From Sabulitectum sp036743055 (GTDB lineage Bacteria > Fermentibacterota > Fermentibacteria > Fermentibacterales > JCC-6), in NCBI GenBank assembly GCA_036743055.1, contig DAINQE010000005.1:13383-77382 (forward strand): a stretch of DNA of 64,000 bases, written 5' to 3'. A program made the position numbers and the translations under genes. Below the pieces are notes generated by a model. That model did not search any database. It was given only the letters and a program-made list of their open reading frames with translations, and was not told the origin of the DNA. This document shows positions 34,335 through 43,094 of the stretch, in pieces (position 1 is the stretch's first letter; the number at the start of each line of letters is the position of its first letter).

Positions 34335-35563
34335 CTGGAGCACCCCTTTCTCAGGGCAAAGGCGAAAACAGCGCCGCCGGCGGCAAGCTGGATCACCGCG
34401 CCTGGAATACCCAGTATCCTGTATCCCAGCAGGTCCGGGGAACCGATGTCCGGCAGGGAAAGGGTGTGAAGAAGAGGGGAGCGGTGCGGGCTCCATATCA
34501 CCGCCTGTCTGGACTGCGTGTCGAAATCGTCCATTCCCAGGGACCGTTCCAGGCGGTTGGTGTCCGTGATGCCTGCGGCCAGGGCTATCGCGGCGGAAAT
34601 CGCCACCAGTACCTTGAATGGTCTGGCCCCGGCTCCGGTGCGCATAAGGGGCATGAAGAGAACGGGGAGGGTCGGGAAGAGGAACCTGGGACCCCAGCCG
34701 GTTCCGCCGGTCCAGTCGTGGAGGAAGCCATGCAGGACCAGGGAGAAGACGAAGGGGCTCCAGAACCTCCAGTCGCCGCAGTAGAAGATCGCCAGAACGG
34801 TAAGGGGAGCGTACCAGAAGACCCCCTTGCCCGGGCTGAAGAGCAGACCGGGAATACCCTTTCCATAGAGGTCCACGGAAATGGCGGGATCCTGGGAGTG
34901 ACCGTCGGAGAAGGGCGACCCGAACCTGTAGTGGTTGTAGGCAAGGAGAGCAAGAACGAAGGGCAGTGCGCCGGCGGCCATGTGCAGAAGGTTATCCCCG
35001 GGTTTCCTGTCGGTGATGTAAACCGGAAGCAGCACTATCATGTCAGGTCTCACCAGGAGGGCTGCGCCGAAGAGGACCCCGGCGTGAACGGGTTTTCCGG
35101 AGTGGATGAACCAGGCTCCCCAGAGGGCCAGGGCGGCAGCGGAGGTCATGTCATAGGGCATCCTGCCGTAGATCAGGGCCATGGTTCCCACCATCACGGC
35201 AATGAACCTCTTCGTGTCCACAGGACCCATGAAGCCGTCGGCAAGTCTCTTCATGCCCGCCACCAGGAGAATGCTCATCATGGCGTTGGTGGCCGCGGCC
35301 AGGACCTTCCCGGCGGGAAGCCCCAGGAGCAGCCCGGCTCCGGCTGAGGGAAGCAGTATCAGCGAGTAGCCGGGTGAATGGGGAACATAGGAATCAGACC
35401 TTATCCCTGAGACCTGCCAGCCGTACTCGGAGGTGAAGAGCTCCCTTTCCCCGAAAACCGATTCGGCGACCTGATACTGGGCTGCCACATCGGTGGTGGT
35501 GAGCCTTCCTGCGAAGAAAGCGCAGAGAAGCCCGGCCCAGGCCAGGAGATACCCGAAACGCAT
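34331..35563 (-). CDS. Polytopic GT-C-like membrane protein
   Basis: 410 residues, about ten membrane segments. An early acidic residue pair T-T-D at the end of the first span (L-T-T-T-D-V-A-A-Q-Y) and a W-G-P-R-F-L-F-P motif are typical of GT39/ArnT-like integral glycosyltransferases. It could use polyprenyl-phosphate mannose made by the synthase at 38810. A polymerase (Wzy) role is an alternative, since no other Wzy candidate is seen. Confidence 0.75.
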   Translation of the reverse strand: MRFGYLLAWAGLLCAFFAGRLTTTDVAAQYQVAESVFGERELFTSEYGWQVSGIRSDSYVPHSPGYSLILLPSAGAGLLLGLPAGKVLAAATNAMMSILLVAGMKRLADGFMGPVDTKRFIAVMVGTMALIYGRMPYDMTSAAALALWGAWFIHSGKPVHAGVLFGAALLVRPDMIVLLPVYITDRKPGDNLLHMAAGALPFVLALLAYNHYRFGSPFSDGHSQDPAISVDLYGKGIPGLLFSPGKGVFWYAPLTVLAIFYCGDWRFWSPFVFSLVLHGFLHDWTGGTGWGPRFLFPTLPVLFMPLMRTGAGARPFKVLVAISAAIALAAGITDTNRLERSLGMDDFDTQSRQAVIWSPHRSPLLHTLSLPDIGSPDLLGYRILGIPGAVIQLAAGGAVFAFALRKGCSS

Positions 35564-35568
35564 GGGGT

Positions 35569-36549
35569 TCAGACCCTGCCTTTGAAGGTGTTCCGGAAAA
35601 GACCCCTGGCGGAGAAGGACTCCTTGAACCTGCAGAGGCCGTGGTTGACCTCCATGTCCAGGGTGTATGTCCCCAGGTCCAGGTAATGGTAGCCCATCTT
35701 CCTGGCCCAGTCTATGACCTCCCTGTAGACCAGGTTCACGGGCCTCATGGACTGGGACCTCTCATTATGCGAGATGTAGAAGGCAAGGGTCACCCTGGGG
35801 TTGCAGTGGAACATCACCATTCCCGCATGGACTTCTCCGGACCCGTCCACGGCGATGAACTGCCTGACCATGTTGCGACCCAGCAGGCGGTCAAGAAGAC
35901 GAAGCTCCTCAAGGGTGTGGGTAGGCCTGACCCCATGGCGGTCCTTCAGGTTCTCAGCCAGTACAGGGTAGAACCTCGAGAAGTCATTGTCCTCCTCCAC
36001 ATGGAGCCCGGACTTGACAGCCTTCCTGACACCCCTTCTGGCGGATTCTGAGAATGCAAGGTCGATCTCCTCCCCAAGCCTTCCCAGGTCTATCACCGCG
36101 GTAAGTTCCCTTTTCCTGTATCCGAATCCCCGTTTCACCAGGGCGAAGTCCAGGTAGTTGTGGGGCCGGCGGAAGTAGCAGACCGGGGGGGGCGTGATCT
36201 CCAGCCCTGCAAAACCCTCTTTCCTGCAGTATTTCAGAAGCTCGTCCACAAGCCGCTCCACCTTGTCGAGACCGGTCCTGTCGTCCAGCACCGGCCCCCC
36301 GTACGAGGCCCCCGGGTAGCTTCTGAACCATATCTCCCCGTCGATCTCCGAGAGGGCGCCTGGAACGATGGCCTCCACTCTGCCTGAAGCGCTCTCGATA
36401 ATGAGATGATGATTCTCGAAACGCCCAGGCGGATGGTAGTCCAGGAAGGCCTGCGTGTGGAACACCGTACCGTTGTTGGATCCCTCGGTGAATGAAGCCC
36501 AGACGCTGCTGTCCTGTTCAGTGATCCTCCTTACCGTCATACCGCTCAT
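35569..36549 (-). CDS. FemAB/GNAT-like acyltransferase
   Basis: 326 residues, ATG 36549 overlapping the upstream stop (ATGA). Two GNAT-like lobes as in FemAB-type or BioF2-like proteins: F-H-T-Q-A-F-L-D-Y-H, S-Y-P-G-A-S-Y-G-G-P-V near the N-terminus, and Y-H-Y-L-D-L-G-T-Y-T in the C-lobe. Relatives in exopolysaccharide loci (PEP-CTERM/XrtA FemAB proteins) attach amino acids or acyl groups to glycans. The specific reaction is unknown. Confidence 0.78.
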   Translation of the reverse strand: MSGMTVRRITEQDSSVWASFTEGSNNGTVFHTQAFLDYHPPGRFENHHLIIESASGRVEAIVPGALSEIDGEIWFRSYPGASYGGPVLDDRTGLDKVERLVDELLKYCRKEGFAGLEITPPPVCYFRRPHNYLDFALVKRGFGYRKRELTAVIDLGRLGEEIDLAFSESARRGVRKAVKSGLHVEEDNDFSRFYPVLAENLKDRHGVRPTHTLEELRLLDRLLGRNMVRQFIAVDGSGEVHAGMVMFHCNPRVTLAFYISHNERSQSMRPVNLVYREVIDWARKMGYHYLDLGTYTLDMEVNHGLCRFKESFSARGLFRNTFKGRV

Positions 36550-38792
36550 CTTACCACCGCGATCCTGGACTGGTAAACGGTGTCGCCGGAGGTGACCATC
36601 ACCATGTACACCCCGGATGCGACCACCTTGCCGTTAAGGGTTCCGTCCCAGGCCCACTGGGAAACGGAAGGGGCCTCGGCTGATCCCGCGAAGGAACCAT
36701 CGAGCCTGAAGAAATCCACCCTCACCGGATTGCCGTCCCCTGGGCCAGTAAACCTCAGCGCTCCCTCTCCTGAGAGGTAGGGCTGGGGATAGAAACTTAC
36801 CCCTGAAACCCCTCCTTCTCCTCCTCCGGACTGGCTCACGAGCCAGAGTCCCTGCTCGGAGGAGAAATACACTCCTCCGGTTACCGGGTCCCTGGCGGAG
36901 TACTCCCAGCTGTAAAGGGGAGATGGCTTGTAATCACTGTTGATTCCGTTGAAGAACGAGACCGAGCCCTGGGAAACCCTGTAAACGCCGCTTTCGCCAA
37001 GACACCAGATCCTTCCGGCGGCGTCGGCCTCCATGGCCTTCACCGTTTCCGTTATGTCCGAGTACTGGGCGAAGCCGGAGCCGGTCCATCGGGCGAGACC
37101 GGAAGAGGTGCCCGCCAGAAGACCGACACCTGGCACCTCGAGGAAACAGAAAACATCCGATGAGGGAAGACCGCTGGAGGATGTATACGCCTGTCCCTGC
37201 CCGGGTCGCCACTGGTCCTGGGAGGGATCCGAGGGATTCCCGGAATGAATCAGGAGCTGGCAGCCCTGCCCCCCTTCGAAGGCTATCCAGAGGCTGTCGT
37301 CGGAAACAGGGTATACGGTTCTCACGGCAATGGAGGCTATACCGCTTCCCCCGGTCCTGGAGGCCCAGTTCATGGTTCCCAGTGGATCCCCGTTGAAGCC
37401 CATGATGCCGCTGGGCTCTTCGGGATGGCCCCCTGGATCGAACTGTCTGAAGGCAGCCCAGTTGCCGTTGCTCTGAACGGCGAGCATAACAGGCTGGTTG
37501 TTGGTTATCTCCGAGTATACGATGGTGGACTGGGGGCTCTGATACTCAAGGGTGTCCGCCACGAAGGTAATGATGGTGTCCCCCTGGGAGTCCCAGTCTC
37601 CGTTGTCACGGACCCAGGAGAGCCCGTGGTGATAGGAGGAAACCCACACTCCCTGGGAGTAGGATTCGCACACGGCAAAGGTCTGGAAGGTGTTGGGCAT
37701 GCCGTCCTCCTCGCCGTAGCCCCTCCAGCCGTAGCCGGGATACCAGGCCTGAAGCCCCCTGGTATAGCTTCCGATGTATACCCGGCCATCCGCCAGGGCG
37801 GCCATCTGGTGAAGCTTCTTGCTCTGAAGCCCAGGGATCCCGGAGTAAGTCCACTTACCTGACTCGGCCAGATAATAGAGCCCTATGCCTGAGTTGAAGT
37901 TGCCTATATCGATGATGCTGGTCTGGAAGCTGAAAGCCGCGTGGAGGGTTCCGTCCACCGTGAACAGAGCCACGGGCCATCTGGCTGATGGAAGGCTGGT
38001 GCCGGAGACAGCCCAGTTCTCCTGATCCCTTACCAGCACCTCTCCGTGCACCGACGCGAAAAGGCCGTCGGGGGTTTCGAGTATATCGGTTACCATGCTG
38101 TCTGATACGGTGGAGTAGTCCAGTATGAAGTCGAAACGGTCCCCCTGGGCTGGAAGCTCGATGGCACCGCTCTTCCCGCAGGCGTAAACTGATGTTGAAC
38201 CGGTTCTTACAACCTCAAGGTCCATCTCCCTGGTTTCCACCCAGTGGTTCCAGGAAGCTGGATTCAGGGGGTTTTCAGGATCATGCAGGGAATAGATGCC
38301 CTTGTCGGTGCAGAGCCAGAGGGTGTCGTTCCTCTGGGACATGAAGTATACATCGGTGGCTGTGAAGGCCTCGCCCACCGGTGTGAATCCCTGGGCGTTC
38401 CCGTGGGCCACACCGCCCATGCAGCCTACCCAGATCTCACCGGCAGCTTCCAGAAGGGATGTAACGGTTCCTTCGCCGGGAATGCCCTCGAAGCTGGAAT
38501 AGGTTTGCCATGAGGATCCGTCGAACATCACCAGACCGCCTCCGTCGGTGGCGAACCACATCCTTCCCTGTGAATCCTCGAGAACGTCCCTGCAGTCCGG
38601 CACCGGAAGATCCTCGGGGCAGGAGAAAAGGGTTCCGACCCCCTGGTCCATGGAGTAATGGAAAGCCCCTCCGGAGGAGGCGCACCAGACCCCTCCGCCC
38701 GGTGCGGAAACCGCCTTGTGAACGAAGGAAATGGAGGTCAGCAGATCCCACTGGGGTGCGGCCGACAGCAGCATGCAAAGGAGAATGTGCAT
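36546..38792 (-). CDS. Secreted beta-propeller with FlgD-like C-terminus (propeller B)
   Basis: 748 residues with signal M-H-I-L-L-C-M-L-L-S-A-A. Repeated blades contain D-S-Q-G-R-M-W-F-A-T-D-G-G-G-L and I-W-C-L-G-E-S-G-V-Y. The C-terminal ~85 residues start F-Y-P-Q-P-Y and carry W-D-G and A-S-G-V-Y, parallel to propeller A. Both resemble PorZ-like Reg_prop proteins. It is the second gene of the polysaccharide operon and is coupled to the FemAB-like gene by ATGA. Confidence 0.8.
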   Translation of the reverse strand: MHILLCMLLSAAPQWDLLTSISFVHKAVSAPGGGVWCASSGGAFHYSMDQGVGTLFSCPEDLPVPDCRDVLEDSQGRMWFATDGGGLVMFDGSSWQTYSSFEGIPGEGTVTSLLEAAGEIWVGCMGGVAHGNAQGFTPVGEAFTATDVYFMSQRNDTLWLCTDKGIYSLHDPENPLNPASWNHWVETREMDLEVVRTGSTSVYACGKSGAIELPAQGDRFDFILDYSTVSDSMVTDILETPDGLFASVHGEVLVRDQENWAVSGTSLPSARWPVALFTVDGTLHAAFSFQTSIIDIGNFNSGIGLYYLAESGKWTYSGIPGLQSKKLHQMAALADGRVYIGSYTRGLQAWYPGYGWRGYGEEDGMPNTFQTFAVCESYSQGVWVSSYHHGLSWVRDNGDWDSQGDTIITFVADTLEYQSPQSTIVYSEITNNQPVMLAVQSNGNWAAFRQFDPGGHPEEPSGIMGFNGDPLGTMNWASRTGGSGIASIAVRTVYPVSDDSLWIAFEGGQGCQLLIHSGNPSDPSQDQWRPGQGQAYTSSSGLPSSDVFCFLEVPGVGLLAGTSSGLARWTGSGFAQYSDITETVKAMEADAAGRIWCLGESGVYRVSQGSVSFFNGINSDYKPSPLYSWEYSARDPVTGGVYFSSEQGLWLVSQSGGGEGGVSGVSFYPQPYLSGEGALRFTGPGDGNPVRVDFFRLDGSFAGSAEAPSVSQWAWDGTLNGKVVASGVYMVMVTSGDTVYQSRIAVVR

Positions 38793-38809
38793 CTTGTCCT
38801 CTCAGATCG

Positions 38810-39517
38810 TCAGAAAAGCCACGGGAAACGTATGTGCCATACCATCCAGGCAGCCTCCCACACAATGGACCGTGACATCTTGGATGTGCCCGAATGCCTG
38901 TCAACGAAGATGATGGGCACCTCAGCTATGGAACACCCCGCCCGGTGGAGCTTGTAGGTAACCTCTATCTGGAACGAGTAGCCGTCGGACCTTATGGATG
39001 CAAGGTCGAGCTTCTGAAGGGCGGACCTCCGGAAAGCCTTGAACCCCCCTGTGGCGTCGTTCACCGGGAGACCCGTTACTATCTTGGAATACTTGTTGGC
39101 GAACCAGGAAAGGAGCAGCCTGTGCAGCGGCCAGTTGACCACGTTGACTCCGCTGACGTATCTGGAGCCTATTACCAGATCGAAGTCCGAAAGCTTTCCC
39201 ACAAGTTCCGGAACCTTGCCCGGATCGTGGGAAAAATCGGCATCCATCTGCACCACCGGATCGTAGCAATCATGCTCCAGGGCCCAGCCGAAACCGGCTA
39301 CATAGGCCTGACCAAGCCCGTTCTTCTTCTCCCGGGAAAGCAGGTGAACCCTGCCTGTATCCCGGAAAGCAAGAACTGCGTCCCCGGTGCCGTCGGGGCT
39401 GGAATCGTCCACCACGAGCACATCGGCTCCCACAGGAAGGTCCAGCAGCCTGGGTATGATCTCCCTGATGTTCTCCAGCTCGTTATAAGTGGGTATAACG
39501 ATAAGCGGCTTCTTCAA
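38810..39517 (-). CDS. Polyprenol-phosphate mannose synthase (DPM1-like GT2)
   Basis: 235 residues from TTG 39517 (GGAGG five bases upstream), beginning K-K-P-L-I-V-I-P-T-Y-N-E. V-V-D-D-S-S-P-D-G-T-G, M-D-A-D-F-S-H-D-P (DXD) and G-S-R-Y-V-S-G match DPM1 and bacterial Ppm1. There is no C-terminal membrane domain. Makes a lipid-linked mannose donor for GT-C enzymes such as the one at 34331. First gene of the operon. Confidence 0.9.
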   Translation of the reverse strand: MKKPLIVIPTYNELENIREIIPRLLDLPVGADVLVVDDSSPDGTGDAVLAFRDTGRVHLLSREKKNGLGQAYVAGFGWALEHDCYDPVVQMDADFSHDPGKVPELVGKLSDFDLVIGSRYVSGVNVVNWPLHRLLLSWFANKYSKIVTGLPVNDATGGFKAFRRSALQKLDLASIRSDGYSFQIEVTYKLHRAGCSIAEVPIIFVDRHSGTSKMSRSIVWEAAWMVWHIRFPWLF

Positions 39518-39651
39518 CCCCACCTCCAGTATCCGCGGTTTGTCGCAATATAACCATTGAAGGACCACAGGAGTATCGGCGGCCCCGGCGGCTTTCTGTA
39601 ATCCCCGGGGGCAAGTATGTTCCAGAAAATAATAAACCTTCAGGAGGAAAA
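39518..39651. promoter_or_regulatory. Divergent intergenic region heading the polysaccharide operon
   Basis: 134 bp. Minus strand: TATATT (plus 39547-39552) could be the -10 of the 18-gene run, with a leader of ~22 bases. Plus strand: TAATAA at 39630-39635 is a possible -10 only a few bases before the AGGAGG of the barrel protein. No consensus -35 is seen on either strand. Confidence 0.4.
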
Positions 39652-40683
39652 ATGAGGAAAACCCCGGGAATACTCGCGCTCACAGCGGTCTGCGCCTGGG
39701 CGGTAACCGCCCTTCCCATTCTAGGCTACTCCTCCGCCACAGGATTCCTGCTGGGCGGATATGTGATAAGCGGACTCGAGAATTCCCTTCCAGGAAGCTC
39801 GGTCTCCCTGGATGCCTACTACGGGACCGCCGGGGTCATCAAGTTCCAGCCCTCCGTTACACTGGTCACCCAGAGCGGCGTTCTTCAGGCTTCCCTGGAA
39901 TCCAGGAAACTCCTCGACAAGCAGTGGCTCGGATGGGGGAACGGCACCGATCCGGACAGCTCCGCCGGGATGGACCTGGAGATGTACGCCCTGAAGGTTG
40001 AGTACTCGCTCCCCCTGTCGGAAGTGTTCTTCGCCACCGTCGGCGCCGAGGGCAGGTTCTCCACCGTGTTTAACATCCAGGAGTCTCCGGTGTGGGACGA
40101 AATGCCCGGCCAGGTCTTCGACGAGACCTTCACAGCAGGGCTTGGGGGCGGGCTCACGGCGGTCTTTCCCCACGCGGGGCCCGGAACCCTGCTCCTTGAG
40201 GCCAGGGGGTTCTTCCAGGAGGGGCAGGTCTCATACTCGGGGATCACAGGAAGGACGAGATACTCCCTGAATCCCTGGCACAACGGCGGCATCGCAGCCG
40301 CGGGAAGGCTTCACAGGCACTTCAATGCAGCTGAGACTCCTGTGCCATACGCTCCGGGGATCGGCTCCAACGTGGACTTCCGGGGTTACAGCGACCACAG
40401 GTTCACAGGCTCTTACTGGACCATCCTCCAGCTGGAGGTCAGCCAGAAGGTCCTTGAACTGAAGGACGAGGAGGGCCGCACCGCGATCTCCCTCTCACTG
40501 GCCGCCTTCACTGAAGCCGGGAGAGCCGGCGAATCCCTGGAAGAGGTCTTCCAGAACGGGTACCACCACGATTTCGGCGGAGGCTTGAGGATAGGGGCCG
40601 GGGAGCAGGCCAGCATGAGGTTCGACGCAGGCTGGGGCGACGAGGGAATGGTGATATCCACGGGGTTTTCCAGCGCCCTTTAG
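39652..40683 (+). CDS. Barrel-only Omp85-like outer-membrane protein
   Basis: 343 residues, AGGAGG seven bases before the ATG, then a signal ending about residue 20. No POTRA domains: the mature protein is beta strands throughout. The C-terminal third has an Omp85 pattern: F-R-G-Y-S-D-H-R-F-T-G (the lid-loop V/L-R-G-Y/F motif), then a long strand with Y-H-H-D-F-G-G-G-L-R-I and R-F-D-A-G-W-G. It is a candidate passive pore or partner of another system. It may share a transcript with the SppA fusion downstream. Confidence 0.72.
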   Translation: MRKTPGILALTAVCAWAVTALPILGYSSATGFLLGGYVISGLENSLPGSSVSLDAYYGTAGVIKFQPSVTLVTQSGVLQASLESRKLLDKQWLGWGNGTDPDSSAGMDLEMYALKVEYSLPLSEVFFATVGAEGRFSTVFNIQESPVWDEMPGQVFDETFTAGLGGGLTAVFPHAGPGTLLLEARGFFQEGQVSYSGITGRTRYSLNPWHNGGIAAAGRLHRHFNAAETPVPYAPGIGSNVDFRGYSDHRFTGSYWTILQLEVSQKVLELKDEEGRTAISLSLAAFTEAGRAGESLEEVFQNGYHHDFGGGLRIGAGEQASMRFDAGWGDEGMVISTGFSSAL

Positions 40684-40753
40684 TTTTTGCACCGCCGGTG
40701 GGATTTTCGCTAAATTACACTGAAGGTTCTTTAACCCGGAAGGTGGTGCTATC
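40684..40753 (+). promoter_or_regulatory. Possible promoter before the SppA fusion
   Basis: A TTGCAC...18 bp...TAAATT arrangement near 40687-40716 is a modest sigma70-like match, followed by GGAAGGTGGT ahead of GTG 40754. Read-through from the barrel gene is equally possible. Confidence 0.3.
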
Positions 40754-43090
40754 GTGAGTGTTTCGGTTCTTGCAGCCCTCGCGCTGCTGGGGTGGGCCAT
40801 GGATCCCGCCCCGGGTCCTTCGGTCCCGTTCTGGTGGACTGCATATCCCGAGGCCGACAACGCCGTTCTTGTGAACCCCGCCGGAACGGCCTGGCTCAAC
40901 GGTTCTTCGGTAAGGATCGGGTGCATCTTCAGCGACAGCACCTTCGAGCATTTCGACAGGGTAACGCTGGACGATCCCTCAGGCGGATTCGCCGGATGGT
41001 GGGAGGACGACCAGAGCCTGAGAAGGTTCACCGCCTCCGCCTCCCACAGCTTCAGGAGCATGTCCGCCGGCGTGGGCTACACCTGGTACGATCCCACCGT
41101 GGAGGATCATCCCCAGAACGGAGAGAAGTTCTTCACACTGGGCCTGAACCTCAGACCCGATCCCCACATCGGTCTGGGAGCCACGGCGAGGACCGCAACC
41201 GGTGACATAGACGAATGCTACATAACCGGCCTGGCCCTGCGCCCGCTGGGAGACCACAGGCTGACCCTCACCGGCGACTACAGGTTCGAGTCGGGGGTCA
41301 TACCGGACAGGTGGAGCGCCGGGGCCGAGGCCAGGTTCCTCGACGGTGTTGCCATCCGGGCCTCCTACGGCGACAACGATTCCTTCTCAGCCGGTCTGCA
41401 GCTGGACTTCGGCAGAACCGGCATAACCGCAGGTGCCGAGATACCCGACGGGAACTACGTGGGCTCCACTGCGGAGATACTCATGTTCGACAACCCCAGG
41501 CCCAGCGTCATCGAACCCCTGCCCGACTTCCTCTCCTATTCCACGGAACGGGCCGATGAGCTCCCCTCCAGGGAATTCCTGGGACCCAGGATACCCTCCT
41601 TCACAGAGGAGCTTGCGGCGCTTTCCAGGGGCGTCGGGGATCCGGAGGTAAGCGGCGTCATGCTGGACATGTCCGACTATTCCCTGAACGCGGCGCAGTC
41701 CGAGGAACTCCGGGAGATCCTTCAGAGCTACAGAGCGGCGGGGAAGCCGGTGTTCGCATACATGGAGAGCGCCGGGAACGGATCCTACTATGCCGCAAGC
41801 CCATGCGAGGCAATATGCATGCACCGCGCCGGGGAAGTCTCCATGAGCGGATACAGCGGATACACCTTCTTCCTCAGGGGCTTCCTGGACAAGATAGGGG
41901 TATATCCCGATCTGATGCACATAGGCGACTACAAGAACGCCAGCGACATGCTCACCGAGTATCGAATCTCAGACGCGCAGATCGAGGCGATGACCACCCT
42001 TATGGAGACCATCAAGGCCGAGCAGATAAGGGGCATCTCCGGGGGAAGGGGCTTCGAACCGGCGCAGCTTGCCGGTTTCTTCGAGAACTCCCCCATCTCC
42101 GGAGAGGCCCTGGTGACAACGGCCCTGGTGGACACACTGCTGTACCAGGACCAGTTCCAGGACTTCGTGGAACACGCAATCGGACGGTCCGTGGACACCA
42201 TGTCCCCGGGCTTCTATTCCTCGGTTCCCAGGGAGCCTTCGAGATGGGGCTGCAAACCCGCCGTTGCCGTTGTGGTGGCCACCGGCAACATCATAAACGG
42301 CGAAAGCGGAAGCGGCCTCATGGGCCGGAACATGGGAAGCGACACGATTACGGAGATGCTTGAAGAAGCTGCTTCCACGCCAGGGGTACGGGCTATCGTT
42401 CTCAGGATAGACTCCGGCGGTGGGGACGCCCTGGCAAGCGACGACATGCACCACGCTGTGCAGAATGTCCGGGAACGGATGCCGGTGGTGGTGAGCATGG
42501 GCGGCGTGGCCGCCAGCGGAGGCTATTACATGGCCTGCGGCGCAGACGCCATCTTCGCAGACAGAATGACCATTACAGGCTCCATCGGGATAATCAGCGG
42601 GAAGATCACCTACGGCGACATGCTGGAGAAGCTTGGCATCAACGTGGAGCGGGTCGACATAGAGCCCTCCGGCAGCCCCAGGAACCCCTACGAGCCCTAC
42701 ACCGAAGAGCAGTGGGAGAGGGAGTTCGCCAGCATGAGGCAGGGCTACGAGCTTTTCGTCAATACCGTTGCCCGGGGAAGGGACATGACCTTCGACGAGG
42801 TGGACGCCATCGGCCAGGGCCGTGTCTGGTCCGGAAAGGACGCCCTGGAGCTGGGCCTTGTGGACCACAACGGAGGGGTTGTCGACGCGGTGGCCCACGC
42901 CGCAAGGATTGCGGAGATAGACGGTGACCATGACCTTGTGGTGTTCCCCAGGGTCTCCGGGCTGGGAACGCTTTCCATGAGCCTTTTCCAGGGTGCCAGC
43001 GTATCAGGGGCCCTGAACGAACTCGCCGGGGATCCCCTGCTGAACGCCCGGGGTCCCCTCTACATGGCCCCCTGGCTGATCGTGGAATAG
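40754..43090 (+). CDS. sppA: SppA-type signal peptide peptidase fused to an N-terminal beta-barrel-like domain
   Basis: 778 residues from GTG 40754. Residues ~1-18 are a signal. Residues ~25-250 read as 10-12 amphipathic strands (F-F-T-L-G-L-N-L-R-P, Y-I-T-G-L-A-L-R-P-L-G, W-S-A-G-A-E-A-R-F, S-A-G-L-Q-L-D-F-G), as in PorV/UPF0164-type outer-membrane barrels. Residues ~270-775 are the tandem SppA67 fold with the catalytic dyad Lys394 (G-D-Y-K-N-A-S-D) and Ser588 (G-G-V-A-A-S-G-G-Y), separated by 194 residues against 200 in E. coli. SppA normally digests cleaved signal peptides at the inner membrane; this one has no N-terminal anchor. Confidence 0.85.
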   Translation: MSVSVLAALALLGWAMDPAPGPSVPFWWTAYPEADNAVLVNPAGTAWLNGSSVRIGCIFSDSTFEHFDRVTLDDPSGGFAGWWEDDQSLRRFTASASHSFRSMSAGVGYTWYDPTVEDHPQNGEKFFTLGLNLRPDPHIGLGATARTATGDIDECYITGLALRPLGDHRLTLTGDYRFESGVIPDRWSAGAEARFLDGVAIRASYGDNDSFSAGLQLDFGRTGITAGAEIPDGNYVGSTAEILMFDNPRPSVIEPLPDFLSYSTERADELPSREFLGPRIPSFTEELAALSRGVGDPEVSGVMLDMSDYSLNAAQSEELREILQSYRAAGKPVFAYMESAGNGSYYAASPCEAICMHRAGEVSMSGYSGYTFFLRGFLDKIGVYPDLMHIGDYKNASDMLTEYRISDAQIEAMTTLMETIKAEQIRGISGGRGFEPAQLAGFFENSPISGEALVTTALVDTLLYQDQFQDFVEHAIGRSVDTMSPGFYSSVPREPSRWGCKPAVAVVVATGNIINGESGSGLMGRNMGSDTITEMLEEAASTPGVRAIVLRIDSGGGDALASDDMHHAVQNVRERMPVVVSMGGVAASGGYYMACGADAIFADRMTITGSIGIISGKITYGDMLEKLGINVERVDIEPSGSPRNPYEPYTEEQWEREFASMRQGYELFVNTVARGRDMTFDEVDAIGQGRVWSGKDALELGLVDHNGGVVDAVAHAARIAEIDGDHDLVVFPRVSGLGTLSMSLFQGASVSGALNELAGDPLLNARGPLYMAPWLIVE

Positions 43091-43094
43091 CATC

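Noticed and set aside
40684..40705. CACC-GCC-GGTG followed by TTTT as terminator of the barrel gene
   Set aside because: Only a four-base stem; too weak to call.
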